Source of the DNA: JBBKWQ01 sp037969115
Lineage (GTDB): Bacteria; Actinomycetota; Acidimicrobiia; Acidimicrobiales; Ilumatobacteraceae
DNA: 32,289 bases
Direction: 5' to 3'
Assembly (NCBI GenBank): GCA_037969115.1
Contig: JBBKWQ010000121.1
Coordinates: forward strand, 1-32,289
The notes under the pieces: model-generated
The model's database searches: none
What the model saw: the letters and a program-made list of their open reading frames with translations, nothing else
Told to the model about the DNA's origin: nothing
Translations under genes and position numbers: made by a program
Shown: piece by piece, positions 7,038 through 13,762 of the stretch
Layout of the letters: each line of letters opens with the position of its first letter
Position numbering within the stretch: position 1 is the first letter of the stretch

Positions 7038-8285
7038 GTGCCGACGACTCGACAACTCCGTGTAGCGGGTGCCCTGGCGGCCGCACTGGTGCTCGCGAGC
7101 TGTAGCGGCGACGATGGCGAGGTCGCCCCAACCACGACCGTGGCCCCGACGACGACGGTGGCAACCGTCCGCGAAGACAACGGCCAATTGCTCATCGGCG
7201 TGTACCTCCCACAAACCGGAGTGGGAGCACAGCTCGGCACACCGATGATCGAGGCCACCGAGTTGGCAGCGACTCGCATCAACGAAGCGGGTGGGTTCAA
7301 CGGTCGCGACGTCCGGCTCGAGATCGTCGACGAAGGCGCCAGCCCGGGGTTCGCACCCCTGCTCGAGTCGGGTGTCGATGCCATCGTCGGGCCTGCCTCG
7401 TCACTCGTCGCTCTGTCCAATCTCGCCGACCCCGTCTCGGCCGGCGTCGTAACCTGCTCGCCGACCGCCTCGGCCCTGGCACTCGACGACTTCCCGTCGA
7501 GTGGCCTCTTCTTCCGAACCATTCCGAGCGACTCGCTCCAGGCTGCCGCGATCGCGCTCAAAGCAGAGCTCACCGGCGGCACTCGGATCGCCATCGGATA
7601 TCTCGACGATCCTTACGGCAGAGCGTTCGCCGAGGCGCTTCGCTCGGCGATCGACGCTCGGGGCAACCTCAACGTCGTCAGTGAGGTTCCGTACTCGGGC
7701 GACGACGAGGATCTCACGGGTGAGGCCGCCCTCCTGCTCGCCAACGAGGCGAGCATCATCGCCGTGATCGGCGACACTGACGACGGAGCGCGGCTGATCG
7801 GGGCGATCGGCGACGGGGCGCCCGCAACCGATCTGCCCGACGTGATCGTCAACGACCAACTTCGTGGTCAGGGGTCGCAGCCGGTCATCGAGGGGCTCAG
7901 CCCGCAGTTCAGGGACAAAATCAAGGGTGTTTCCCCACTCGCCGTGTCCGATCGCACCGACGCTCCCGAAGGGCTCTTCGCGGCGAACGCATTCGACTGC
8001 GTGAACCTGATCGCTTTGTCAGCACTGAGCGCAGAGAGCGACAATCCGAGCAAGATCGCCGCACAGATGCCCGCTGTGAGCGTGGGAGGACGGGTCTGTC
8101 GGACCTACGCCGACTGCGCCGACCGACTCGCGCAGGGACTACGAATCGACTACGACGGTCCGTCGGGGAACACGGAGTTGTCGACCACGACCGGGTCACC
8201 CACCCACGGTGAGTTCGTCGAGTTCACGTTCACCGACGACGGCATCGACGTGTCGGGCGAGTCGTTCGACGTCGAATCGGAGTGA
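7038..8285 (+). CDS. Substrate-binding lipoprotein, branched-chain amino acid (LivJ/type 1 periplasmic binding) family
   Basis: A 415-residue exported lipoprotein. From the GTG at 7038 the N-terminus is a compact lipoprotein signal: basic TTRQLR, hydrophobic VAGALAAALVLA and lipobox LASC (Cys near residue 22). A Thr-rich linker (PTTTVAPTTTVATV) follows. The mature domain starts with LLIGVYLPQTGVGAQLGTPMIEATELAATRINEAGGFNGR, the typical opening of LivJ-like receptors, and has DAIVGPASS and TRIAIGYLDDPYGRAFAEAL further on. Such proteins bind amino acids or similar solutes for an ABC importer, yet no permease or ATPase gene is nearby. The partner must lie elsewhere, or the protein acts as a sensor. 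Confidence 0.83.
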   Translation: MPTTRQLRVAGALAAALVLASCSGDDGEVAPTTTVAPTTTVATVREDNGQLLIGVYLPQTGVGAQLGTPMIEATELAATRINEAGGFNGRDVRLEIVDEGASPGFAPLLESGVDAIVGPASSLVALSNLADPVSAGVVTCSPTASALALDDFPSSGLFFRTIPSDSLQAAAIALKAELTGGTRIAIGYLDDPYGRAFAEALRSAIDARGNLNVVSEVPYSGDDEDLTGEAALLLANEASIIAVIGDTDDGARLIGAIGDGAPATDLPDVIVNDQLRGQGSQPVIEGLSPQFRDKIKGVSPLAVSDRTDAPEGLFAANAFDCVNLIALSALSAESDNPSKIAAQMPAVSVGGRVCRTYADCADRLAQGLRIDYDGPSGNTELSTTTGSPTHGEFVEFTFTDDGIDVSGESFDVESE

Positions 8286-8303
8286 ACAGACCCGCGCTGC
8301 GGC

Positions 8304-8957
8304 TCAGACAAGTTCGTCGATGTACGCGAGATAACCGACGTAGAAGTCGCCGAACTCGCCATAGAGCGCCGAACCCTCGTCGAACCGCATCGTGTACACC
8401 ACGTCTTTGAGAACGTCGGGGCTCTTGGCGAACAAGGTGACGCCCCACTCGTACTCGTCGAGACCGGTCGACCCGGTGATGAGCTGCGCGACCCGGCCGG
8501 CGAACGTGCGACCGCTCTTGCCGTGCCCCATCATCATGTCGAACCGTTCCTGGTACGGCGTCGCGTACCAGTTGGCGTGCCCCTCACGCTTCTTGCTCAT
8601 CGGGTAGAAGCTGAACGCGTTGAGTCCGTCGGGTGGAATCTGCGGGTGCAGACGGGCCTCGAGCATCTCAGCGGGCATCCCCTTCGTGTACTCACTGACC
8701 TCGGTGATGCTCACGTAGCTGTCGTTCACGCGCAGCCCCGACTGCTGGAGCGCCGTCTGCAGCGACCGCAGGACCCGTTGGTCGGCGCACAGTGCCATGA
8801 TTGCGATGTCGGCCTTGTGACCGAGCAGCGCCGCGGTGATGACCTGGCACTCCTGCGCTTCCGCCGCCTTCACAGCGGCGAGGATGGCTTCGCGATCGAT
8901 CGAGTCGGTGGGCGAGCAGAACAGGTGGAGGACGCAGAGTCCGGCTTCCATGCGCAT
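8304..8957 (-). CDS. hemQ: Coproheme decarboxylase HemQ (chlorite dismutase-like)
   Basis: A 217-residue enzyme that oxidatively decarboxylates coproheme III to heme b in the coproporphyrin-dependent pathway of actinobacteria and Firmicutes. Diagnostic elements: FYPMSKKREGHANWY (residues 117-131, including the catalytic tyrosine region, Y118), MMGHGKSGR with the presumptive proximal heme ligand H145, then TGSTGLDEYEWGVTLF and VVYTMRFDEGSALYGEFGDFYVG. Length fits HemQ. True chlorite dismutases have a distal Arg at another position, and the YPMSKKR motif points to HemQ. TAGCCT 7 nt before the ATG supports the start. No other heme genes are in the window. Confidence 0.9.
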   Translation of the reverse strand: MRMEAGLCVLHLFCSPTDSIDREAILAAVKAAEAQECQVITAALLGHKADIAIMALCADQRVLRSLQTALQQSGLRVNDSYVSITEVSEYTKGMPAEMLEARLHPQIPPDGLNAFSFYPMSKKREGHANWYATPYQERFDMMMGHGKSGRTFAGRVAQLITGSTGLDEYEWGVTLFAKSPDVLKDVVYTMRFDEGSALYGEFGDFYVGYLAYIDELV

Positions 8958-8964
8958 GGGGTGC

Positions 8965-8970
8965 AGGCTA
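8965..8970 (-). promoter_or_regulatory. -10 box of hemQ
   Basis: TAGCCT on the minus strand, 7 nt before the ATG at 8957, in the 21-bp gap after fdhD. hemQ can therefore be transcribed independently. Confidence 0.5.
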
Positions 8971-8978
8971 GCGACGGC

Positions 8979-9782
8979 TCAACTGGGGAGGCGCTCGGGG
9001 GCGTAGACGTTGAATCGGTCGCCACGCATGAATCCGACGAGCATGAGGTTGGCACGTCGTGCCGCATCGACGGCCAGGGCCGTCGGGGCGCTCACAGCGA
9101 TCAGCGTGCCGAATCCGGCGGCCCACGCCTTCTGCACGATCTCGACACTCGCCCTTCCGCTGACGAAGAGCCCCATGCCGCGCGCCGGTAACCGCATGTC
9201 GAGGAGCATCGCTCCCACCACTTTGTCGACCGCGTTGTGCCTCCCAACGTCTTCACGTACCAGGATGACCTCACCGCTCGCGTCGAACGCTGCCGCACCG
9301 TGCACGGCCCCCGTGGAGTCGAACAGACTCTGGAGCTCGTGAATGCGACCGGGCATACCGGCGAGCACGTCGAGCGGAATCATCGCCGTCGGGTCGAGAG
9401 CGGCAATTCGTTCGCACATGTCGTCGAGTTGTTCGCTGCCACACCATCCGCAACTCGATGTCGTCGTGCCGAGTCGGGGTGTCGGCACCGGAGCGCGGCC
9501 ACCCGTGTCGACCGTGACGATGTTGAACTCGCTGTCGACCGCAGAGCCTTCAGCGCAGTACCGCACCCCGGTCACCGGGATACCGGCGAGCAGCCCCTCG
9601 GTGTGACAGAACCCCACCGCCAGCTCGTAATCGTGACCAGGGGTACGCATCGTCGTCGTGACCGCGTTGCCGTCGAGCTGGATCGTCATCGGTTCCTCGA
9701 CGATCAACTGGTCTGGCGAACGACGAACACCATCGGACGTGACCCTGGTGACGATCCGGCGTTCGGTGCGCTTGCGACCCAC
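8979..9782 (-). CDS. fdhD: Formate dehydrogenase accessory sulfurtransferase FdhD
   Basis: A 267-residue FdhD. The family moves sulfur from the cysteine desulfurase IscS to the molybdenum/tungsten bis-MGD cofactor of formate dehydrogenase. Visible hallmarks: EEPMTIQLDGN (about 29-39), TPGHDYELAVGFCHTEGLL (about 47-65), the C111-G-W-C114-G redox motif, REDVGRHNAVDKVVG (about 178-192) and LFVSGRASVEIVQKAWAAG. The frame extends to 9884, but that would overlap the divergent channel gene. The GTG at 9782 with TAGCCT 7 nt upstream is preferred. No formate dehydrogenase subunit or molybdopterin gene is adjacent. Many formate dehydrogenases contain selenocysteine, which is relevant given the candidate selenoprotein in this window. 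Confidence 0.92.
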   Translation of the reverse strand: MGRKRTERRIVTRVTSDGVRRSPDQLIVEEPMTIQLDGNAVTTTMRTPGHDYELAVGFCHTEGLLAGIPVTGVRYCAEGSAVDSEFNIVTVDTGGRAPVPTPRLGTTTSSCGWCGSEQLDDMCERIAALDPTAMIPLDVLAGMPGRIHELQSLFDSTGAVHGAAAFDASGEVILVREDVGRHNAVDKVVGAMLLDMRLPARGMGLFVSGRASVEIVQKAWAAGFGTLIAVSAPTALAVDAARRANLMLVGFMRGDRFNVYAPERLPS

Positions 9783-9789
9783 GAAGTCC

Positions 9790-9795
9790 AGGCTA
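9790..9795 (-). promoter_or_regulatory. -10 box of fdhD
   Basis: TAGCCT on the minus strand, 7 nt before the GTG at 9782. It decides the start in favour of 9782. Confidence 0.5.
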
Positions 9796-9857
9796 CGGAA
9801 CCAACGCACGGAACGCGAGTGGCCGAGCTGGTCACGAGGGCAATCACGTCCCGAGGG

Positions 9858-9863
9858 TACGCT
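9858..9863 (+). promoter_or_regulatory. -10 box of the MIP channel gene
   Basis: TACGCT, 8 nt before the ATG at 9872. Leaderless arrangement. Confidence 0.5.
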
Positions 9864-9871
9864 CGTCGACC

Positions 9872-10606
9872 ATGAGCGAACCAAGTACCGGACGCCTCGT
9901 CGCGAGCGAGTTCGTGGGCACCACGATCGTCATGCTGGCCGGGCCCGGTGTCATCGTGTTCGGCGGGGCCGGCGTCGGAGAACTCGGCGTTGCGATCTCG
10001 TTCGGCCTGGCGATGGCGATCTCGATCGGTGTCATCGGTGCAGTGGCCAACCCGATCTTCAGCCTGGCTCTGCTCCTCGCGCGACAGATCACCACGCGCG
10101 AGGCGGTGTCCGACTGGGTCGGCCAACTCCTCGGCGGCATCTTCGGCGCCGCGCTCATCTTCGGCATCAACGACACCAACCGCATTCCCGGCGCCGCGAA
10201 CGGATGGGACCGGTTCGGATTCGGCGAACTCGGCTCGGTCATGGCTGCCGAGTTCGTGTTGTCGATCGTGGTCGTCACGGTGCTGTTGTCGGCGATCAGC
10301 CAGCAGCGCTCGAACGTCGCCGTCGCCGGTTTCACCGGCGCCGCCTACACGCTTGCGATGTTGTTCCTGTTGCCGCTCGACGGGGGCGGCATCAATCCTG
10401 CACGCAGTCTGGGCTCGGCGATCTTCGCCGACGTCACGCCCAACGCGTTGGGACAGGTGTGGTTGTTCGTCGTCGTACCTGCCGTGGGAGCGGTGTGCGC
10501 GCTCTTCGTCTGGTTGGCGATCGACGACTCGACCATCGACGACACGCTGCTCGACGACACGATCTTCGAAGATCTCGCCGACGCCGTCACCGGCGACGAC
10601 GACTGA
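9872..10606 (+). CDS. MIP/aquaporin family channel with degenerate first NPA motif
   Basis: A 244-residue polytopic inner-membrane protein with six predicted hydrophobic helices in the MIP pattern. The opening ASEFVGTTIVMLAGPGVIVFGGAG matches the AEFxGT helix 1. The first half-helix motif is NPI (residues 60-62, VANPIFSLALLLARQ) instead of NPA. The second is canonical, INPARSLG (N175-P176-A177-R178). Helix 4-5 carries the second inverted-repeat AAEFVLSIVVVTVLL. The C-terminus is unusually acidic with repeated DDT/DD units (about 215-244). By hand alignment the AqpZ His174 position is not His, so the pore may not be a strict water channel. Glycerol, small solutes or gas are possible; no substrate can be assigned. 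Confidence 0.82.
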   Translation: MSEPSTGRLVASEFVGTTIVMLAGPGVIVFGGAGVGELGVAISFGLAMAISIGVIGAVANPIFSLALLLARQITTREAVSDWVGQLLGGIFGAALIFGINDTNRIPGAANGWDRFGFGELGSVMAAEFVLSIVVVTVLLSAISQQRSNVAVAGFTGAAYTLAMLFLLPLDGGGINPARSLGSAIFADVTPNALGQVWLFVVVPAVGAVCALFVWLAIDDSTIDDTLLDDTIFEDLADAVTGDDD

Positions 10607-10692
10607 CGACGACTCACGACGACAGCCCGGCACGCGCCAGGCCGACATCCTGCCCACAACGCCTGAGCGCGCTGCCGGTCACCGTGCGCGAA

Positions 10693-10719
10693 CGAGCCCG
10701 GACCGATGGCCCGGGCTCG
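10693..10719. terminator. Hairpin between convergent genes (possible bidirectional terminator)
   Basis: A 9-bp perfect stem, CGAGCCCGG (10693-10701) with CCGGGCTCG (10711-10719), and a 9-nt loop, in the 141-bp gap between the channel gene and the end of groEL. No T-run follows on either strand, so it would be an I-shaped, U-less terminator of the sort proposed for high-GC actinobacteria. The rest of this gap shows nothing gene-like. Confidence 0.5.
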
Positions 10720-10747
10720 ATTCGACGTTCGACTTCGAGCCCGAGGC

Positions 10748-12364
10748 TCAGAAGTCCATGCCACCGCCCATGTCGTGGGTGCCGCCGCCATCCGGCTTGT
10801 CGGCGATGACGGCCTCGGTGGTGAGGAACAGCGCCGCGATCGACGCAGCGTTCTGCAGCGCCGAGCGGGTGACCTTGGCGGCGTCGATGACACCGATCTT
10901 CACGAGGTCCTCGTACACGCCGGTGGCCGCGTTGAGCCCCTCGGCGCCGGTGAGTGCACGAACTCGCTCGATCACCACGCCACCTTCGATGCCGGCGTTC
11001 TCGGCGATCTGACGCAGTGGAGCGCTCAGCGCGCTGGCGATCAGCCGCGCACCCGTCGCCTCGTCGCCTTCGAGCTTGTTGGCGACGGCCTCGACCGCGT
11101 CGATCGAGCGCAGCAATGCCACGCCACCGCCCGGAACGACACCCTCTTCGATGGCGGCCTTCGTGGTACTCACGGCGTCTTCGATGCGGTGCTTCTTCTC
11201 CTTGAGCTCCACTTCGGTGGCGGCGCCGACCTTGAGGACGGCGACCCCACCGGTGAGCTTGGCGAGACGTTCCTGCAATTTCTCACGGTCGTAGTCGGAA
11301 TCGGTGTTCTCGATCTCGGCCTTGATCTGGTTGATCCGACCCTTGATGTCGTCGGCCTCGCCGCCGCCCTCGATGATCGTGGTCTCGTCCTTGGTGATGA
11401 CGACACGCTTGGCGCTGCCCAGCAGGTCGAGGGTGAGCCCGTCGAGTTTCAGCCCGACCTCTTCGCTCACGACCTGTCCACCGGTGAGGATCGCCATGTC
11501 CTGCAGCATCGCCTTGCGGCGCTCGCCGAAGCCGGGGGCCTTGACCGCGGCCGACTTGAACGTGCCACGGATCTTGTTCACGACGAGCGTGGCGAGTGCT
11601 TCGCCCTCGATGTCTTCGGCGATGATCACCAGCGGCCGACCGGTCTGCATGACCTTCTCGAGCACCGGCACCATGTCGCGGACCGTCGAGATCTTCGACG
11701 AGACGAGCAACACGTACGGGTCATCGAGCGAGGTCTCCATCCGCTCGGTGTCGGTGACGAAGTACGGCGAGATGTAGCCCTTGTCGAAGCGCATGCCCTC
11801 GACGAGGTCCATGTCCATGCCGAAGGTCTGGCTCTCCTCGACGGTGATGACGCCGTCCTTGCCGACCTTGTCGATGGCGTCGGAGATCATCAGGCCGATC
11901 TCGTCGTCTGCGGCCGAGATGGACGCGACCTGAGCGATCTGCTCCTTGGAGTCGACGTCCTTGGCGAGATCGCGAATGGAACCCACCGCGGCCTCGACCG
12001 CGGCTTCGATGCCGCGTTTGAGACTCATCGGGTTGGCGCCGGCTGCAACGTTGCGCATGCCCTCGCGGACCATCGCCCAGGCGAGCACGGTTGCTGTGGT
12101 GGTGCCGTCACCGGCGACGTCGTCGGTCTTCTTGGCGACTTCCTTGACGAGCTCGGCACCGATGCGCTCGTACGGGTCTTCGAGCTCGATCTCCTTGGCG
12201 ATGGACACGCCGTCGTTGGTGATCGTGGGTGCGCCCCACTTCTTGTCGAGCACGACGTTGCGGCCCTTGGGGCCGAGCGTGACTCGAACGGCGTTGGCGA
12301 GCTTGTTCATGCCCGCTTCCAGGCCGCGCCGGGCTTCGGCGTCATAGGCAATGGTCTTCGACAT
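10748..12364 (-). CDS. groEL: Chaperonin GroEL (60 kDa)
   Basis: A 538-residue chaperonin subunit that forms the tetradecameric folding chamber. Diagnostic sequence includes MSKTIAYDAEARRGLEAG at the start, LGPKGRNVVLDKKWGAPTIT, the ATP-binding DVAGDGTTTATVLA, GFGERRKAMLQDMAILTGG and the C-terminal DMGGGMDF tail. The ATG at 12364 is preferred over an upstream in-frame GTG because a strong GGAGG Shine-Dalgarno lies 8 nt before it. No groES is adjacent. A lone groEL with a Gly-Met tail is the arrangement of actinobacterial groEL2, whose partner groES usually sits elsewhere with a second groEL. Two CIRCE operators upstream indicate HrcA repression and heat induction. Confidence 0.97.
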   Translation of the reverse strand: MSKTIAYDAEARRGLEAGMNKLANAVRVTLGPKGRNVVLDKKWGAPTITNDGVSIAKEIELEDPYERIGAELVKEVAKKTDDVAGDGTTTATVLAWAMVREGMRNVAAGANPMSLKRGIEAAVEAAVGSIRDLAKDVDSKEQIAQVASISAADDEIGLMISDAIDKVGKDGVITVEESQTFGMDMDLVEGMRFDKGYISPYFVTDTERMETSLDDPYVLLVSSKISTVRDMVPVLEKVMQTGRPLVIIAEDIEGEALATLVVNKIRGTFKSAAVKAPGFGERRKAMLQDMAILTGGQVVSEEVGLKLDGLTLDLLGSAKRVVITKDETTIIEGGGEADDIKGRINQIKAEIENTDSDYDREKLQERLAKLTGGVAVLKVGAATEVELKEKKHRIEDAVSTTKAAIEEGVVPGGGVALLRSIDAVEAVANKLEGDEATGARLIASALSAPLRQIAENAGIEGGVVIERVRALTGAEGLNAATGVYEDLVKIGVIDAAKVTRSALQNAASIAALFLTTEAVIADKPDGGGTHDMGGGMDF

Positions 12365-12406
12365 CTGCGTGTCCTCCGTTGGACGTTGATCTACGCGACT
12401 CAGGGA

Positions 12407-12431
12407 TAGCACTCGACCACGTCGAGTGCTA
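12407..12431. promoter_or_regulatory. CIRCE operator, proximal copy (HrcA site)
   Basis: TAGCACTC (12407-12414), a 9-nt spacer and GAGTGCTA (12424-12431). This matches the CIRCE inverted repeat TTAGCACTC-N9-GAGTGCTAA apart from the outermost T/A pair. It lies 43 bp upstream of the groEL ATG. Confidence 0.9.
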
Positions 12432-12455
12432 GCACTCTACAAAGCCGAGTGCTAA
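12430..12455. promoter_or_regulatory. CIRCE operator, distal copy, overlapping the first
   Basis: TAGCACTC (12430-12437), a 9-nt spacer and GAGTGCTAA (12447-12455). It shares TA 12430-12431 with the proximal copy, so the two HrcA sites are fused head to tail with a 23-bp repeat distance (about two helical turns). Confidence 0.9.
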
Positions 12456-12466
12456 AGCGACAAGGA

Positions 12467-13060
12467 TCAGCCCAGGTTTCTCGGTGATTCCCGCCGGTTC
12501 ACGGCCGGCGTCAGCCACGCCAGTGCCAGCATCACGAACGCCACGATCGAGGTCGCCGTTCGATAGGCGTTGAGCTCGTTCCAGGGGCCCTCGAACTCCG
12601 CGCGTGCGACGCCGGCGACCGGGGGCGTCACGTCGCCGTATTCGGCCAGGGCGTCGTTCAGCGGCACGTTCCCGATCATCGTGATCAACACGGTCGAAAC
12701 TCCCAAGATCAGTCCGGCCACGAGCAACGTTCGGCGCGCGCCGCCCGTTCGCCAGTTCATACCCAGCGCCAGAGCGATGGCCGGCACGGTGCCGAAGAAC
12801 ACCAGGCCGAACCAGGGAGTTCGCACCGTGGCATTGATGGCCTGGAACATCCGCACGTAGGTCACATCGTCGACGACCGCAAATCCCCTGATGACCGAGA
12901 ACTGATAGGTGAAGAAGAACCCGGCCGACAGGCCGGACAAGATCGTGGCTGCGCAGAGCGCGGCCGCCGATGGGCTTCGTCGACGCCCATCGCCATGGCG
13001 GCCTGCGGGAGCGGCGTTCGCCTCGTCGGTCTTCATCTCGGTGTGAAATTCGGTGTTCAT
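12467..13060 (-). CDS. DUF1772 (anthrone oxygenase-like) membrane protein
   Basis: A 197-residue integral membrane protein. After a hydrophilic N-terminus of about 30 residues there are four hydrophobic segments: about 33-55 (AALCAATILSGLSAGFFFTY), 80-100, 108-130 and 165-185. The signature is MIGNVPLNDAL followed by GPWNELNAYRTATSIVAF, matching the DUF1772 motif N-x-P-x-N followed by W-x-x-x-N-x-x-R. The family includes fungal anthrone oxygenases, but the bacterial function is generally unknown. A GGAGAT Shine-Dalgarno precedes the ATG, unlike the leaderless neighbours. It is divergent from a TetR gene with operator-like repeats between them, suggesting direct control by that regulator. Confidence 0.78.
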   Translation of the reverse strand: MNTEFHTEMKTDEANAAPAGRHGDGRRRSPSAAALCAATILSGLSAGFFFTYQFSVIRGFAVVDDVTYVRMFQAINATVRTPWFGLVFFGTVPAIALALGMNWRTGGARRTLLVAGLILGVSTVLITMIGNVPLNDALAEYGDVTPPVAGVARAEFEGPWNELNAYRTATSIVAFVMLALAWLTPAVNRRESPRNLG

Positions 13061-13072
13061 GATGTGATCTCC

Positions 13073-13120
13073 AAATCGTACTTGTTGGTTCGTTAAATCA
13101 TAATCGTACGAACTGGTACG
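13073..13120. promoter_or_regulatory. Operator region between DUF1772 and TetR genes
   Basis: Two imperfect 20-bp direct repeats (13073-13092 and 13101-13120) agree at 14 of 20 positions and begin 28 bp apart. The second contains a perfect inverted repeat, CGTAC (13105-13109) and GTACG (13116-13120), with a 6-nt spacer. It overlaps the -10 box of the tetR gene, so binding would block tetR transcription. TetR autoregulation and control of DUF1772 are inferred. Confidence 0.6.
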
Positions 13121-13122
13121 CT
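13117..13122 (+). promoter_or_regulatory. -10 box of the tetR gene
   Basis: TACGCT, 9 nt before the ATG at 13132. It overlaps the right arm of the palindrome. Confidence 0.5.
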
Positions 13123-13131
13123 TGTCAAGTC

Positions 13132-13761
13132 ATGAGCTCCAAGATCTCCAGTCCGCGACGCGGCCGGCCCAAGATCGGCGAACGCGAGCAGCGGCGCCGC
13201 CGCGTACTCGATGCCGCGTTCGCCGAACTGGTCGAGCACGGATACGAGAAGACGACGATGCTGGGCATCGCACAGCGTGCCGGCGCGTCGAAGGAGACGC
13301 TCTACTCGTGGTTCGACAACCGCGATGGTTTGTTCTCGGCCATGATCGAGGACAACGCCGATCACGCAGCGACCGCGATCCAGGCCGGCCTTGCTCGCGA
13401 CGCAGAGCCGGCGACCACATTGACGTCGTTCTCGGTGGGTCTGCTCACGATGCTCACCGGCGAACGATCGATCGCGCTGAACCGGGCCGCCATGTCGTCG
13501 CCTGATCTCGCTGCCGTGCTCCTGGCGAGTGGCCGCCACCGCGTCGGTCCCTTGGTCGAGCGTTACCTCGACCGCTTGAACCAGTCGGGGTTCATCACCA
13601 TCGACGACCCCGCCGAGACCTTCCGACTGCTCTACGGTTTGCTGCTCACGGACACACAGATACGCGTGCTGCTTGGTGAATCACCGCCGACCGCGGCCGA
13701 GGTGGCCGAACGCGCGGCCGTTGCCGTCGATCGGTTCCTCCTGCTCGTCGGCACGAACTGA
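13132..13761 (+). CDS. TetR family transcriptional regulator
   Basis: A 209-residue repressor. The N-terminal helix-turn-helix is clear: RRRRVLDAAFAELVEHGYEKTTMLGIAQRAGASKETLYSWFDNRDGLFSAMIE (about residues 20-72), with recognition helix SKETLYSWF. The C-terminal ligand-binding domain (about 75-205) is helical and resembles AefR-like or TetR_C members (SPDLAAVLLASGRHRVGPLVERYL). The ligand is unknown. It is divergent from the DUF1772 membrane protein, which is therefore the most likely target. A basic, Gly-containing tail (SPRRGRPKIGE) precedes the HTH, as is common in this family. Confidence 0.9.
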   Translation: MSSKISSPRRGRPKIGEREQRRRRVLDAAFAELVEHGYEKTTMLGIAQRAGASKETLYSWFDNRDGLFSAMIEDNADHAATAIQAGLARDAEPATTLTSFSVGLLTMLTGERSIALNRAAMSSPDLAAVLLASGRHRVGPLVERYLDRLNQSGFITIDDPAETFRLLYGLLLTDTQIRVLLGESPPTAAEVAERAAVAVDRFLLLVGTN

Positions 13762-13762
13762 C

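Noticed and set aside
10736..10750. Small hairpin GAGCC-cga-GGCTC at the groEL stop
   Set aside because: Only 5 bp and partly inside the coding region; the 9-bp hairpin at 10693-10719 is a better terminator candidate.
10706..12409. 567-codon open frame opposite groEL
   Set aside because: groEL is unmistakable on the other strand. The opposite frame is a shadow, rich in Asp/His/Leu low-complexity sequence.
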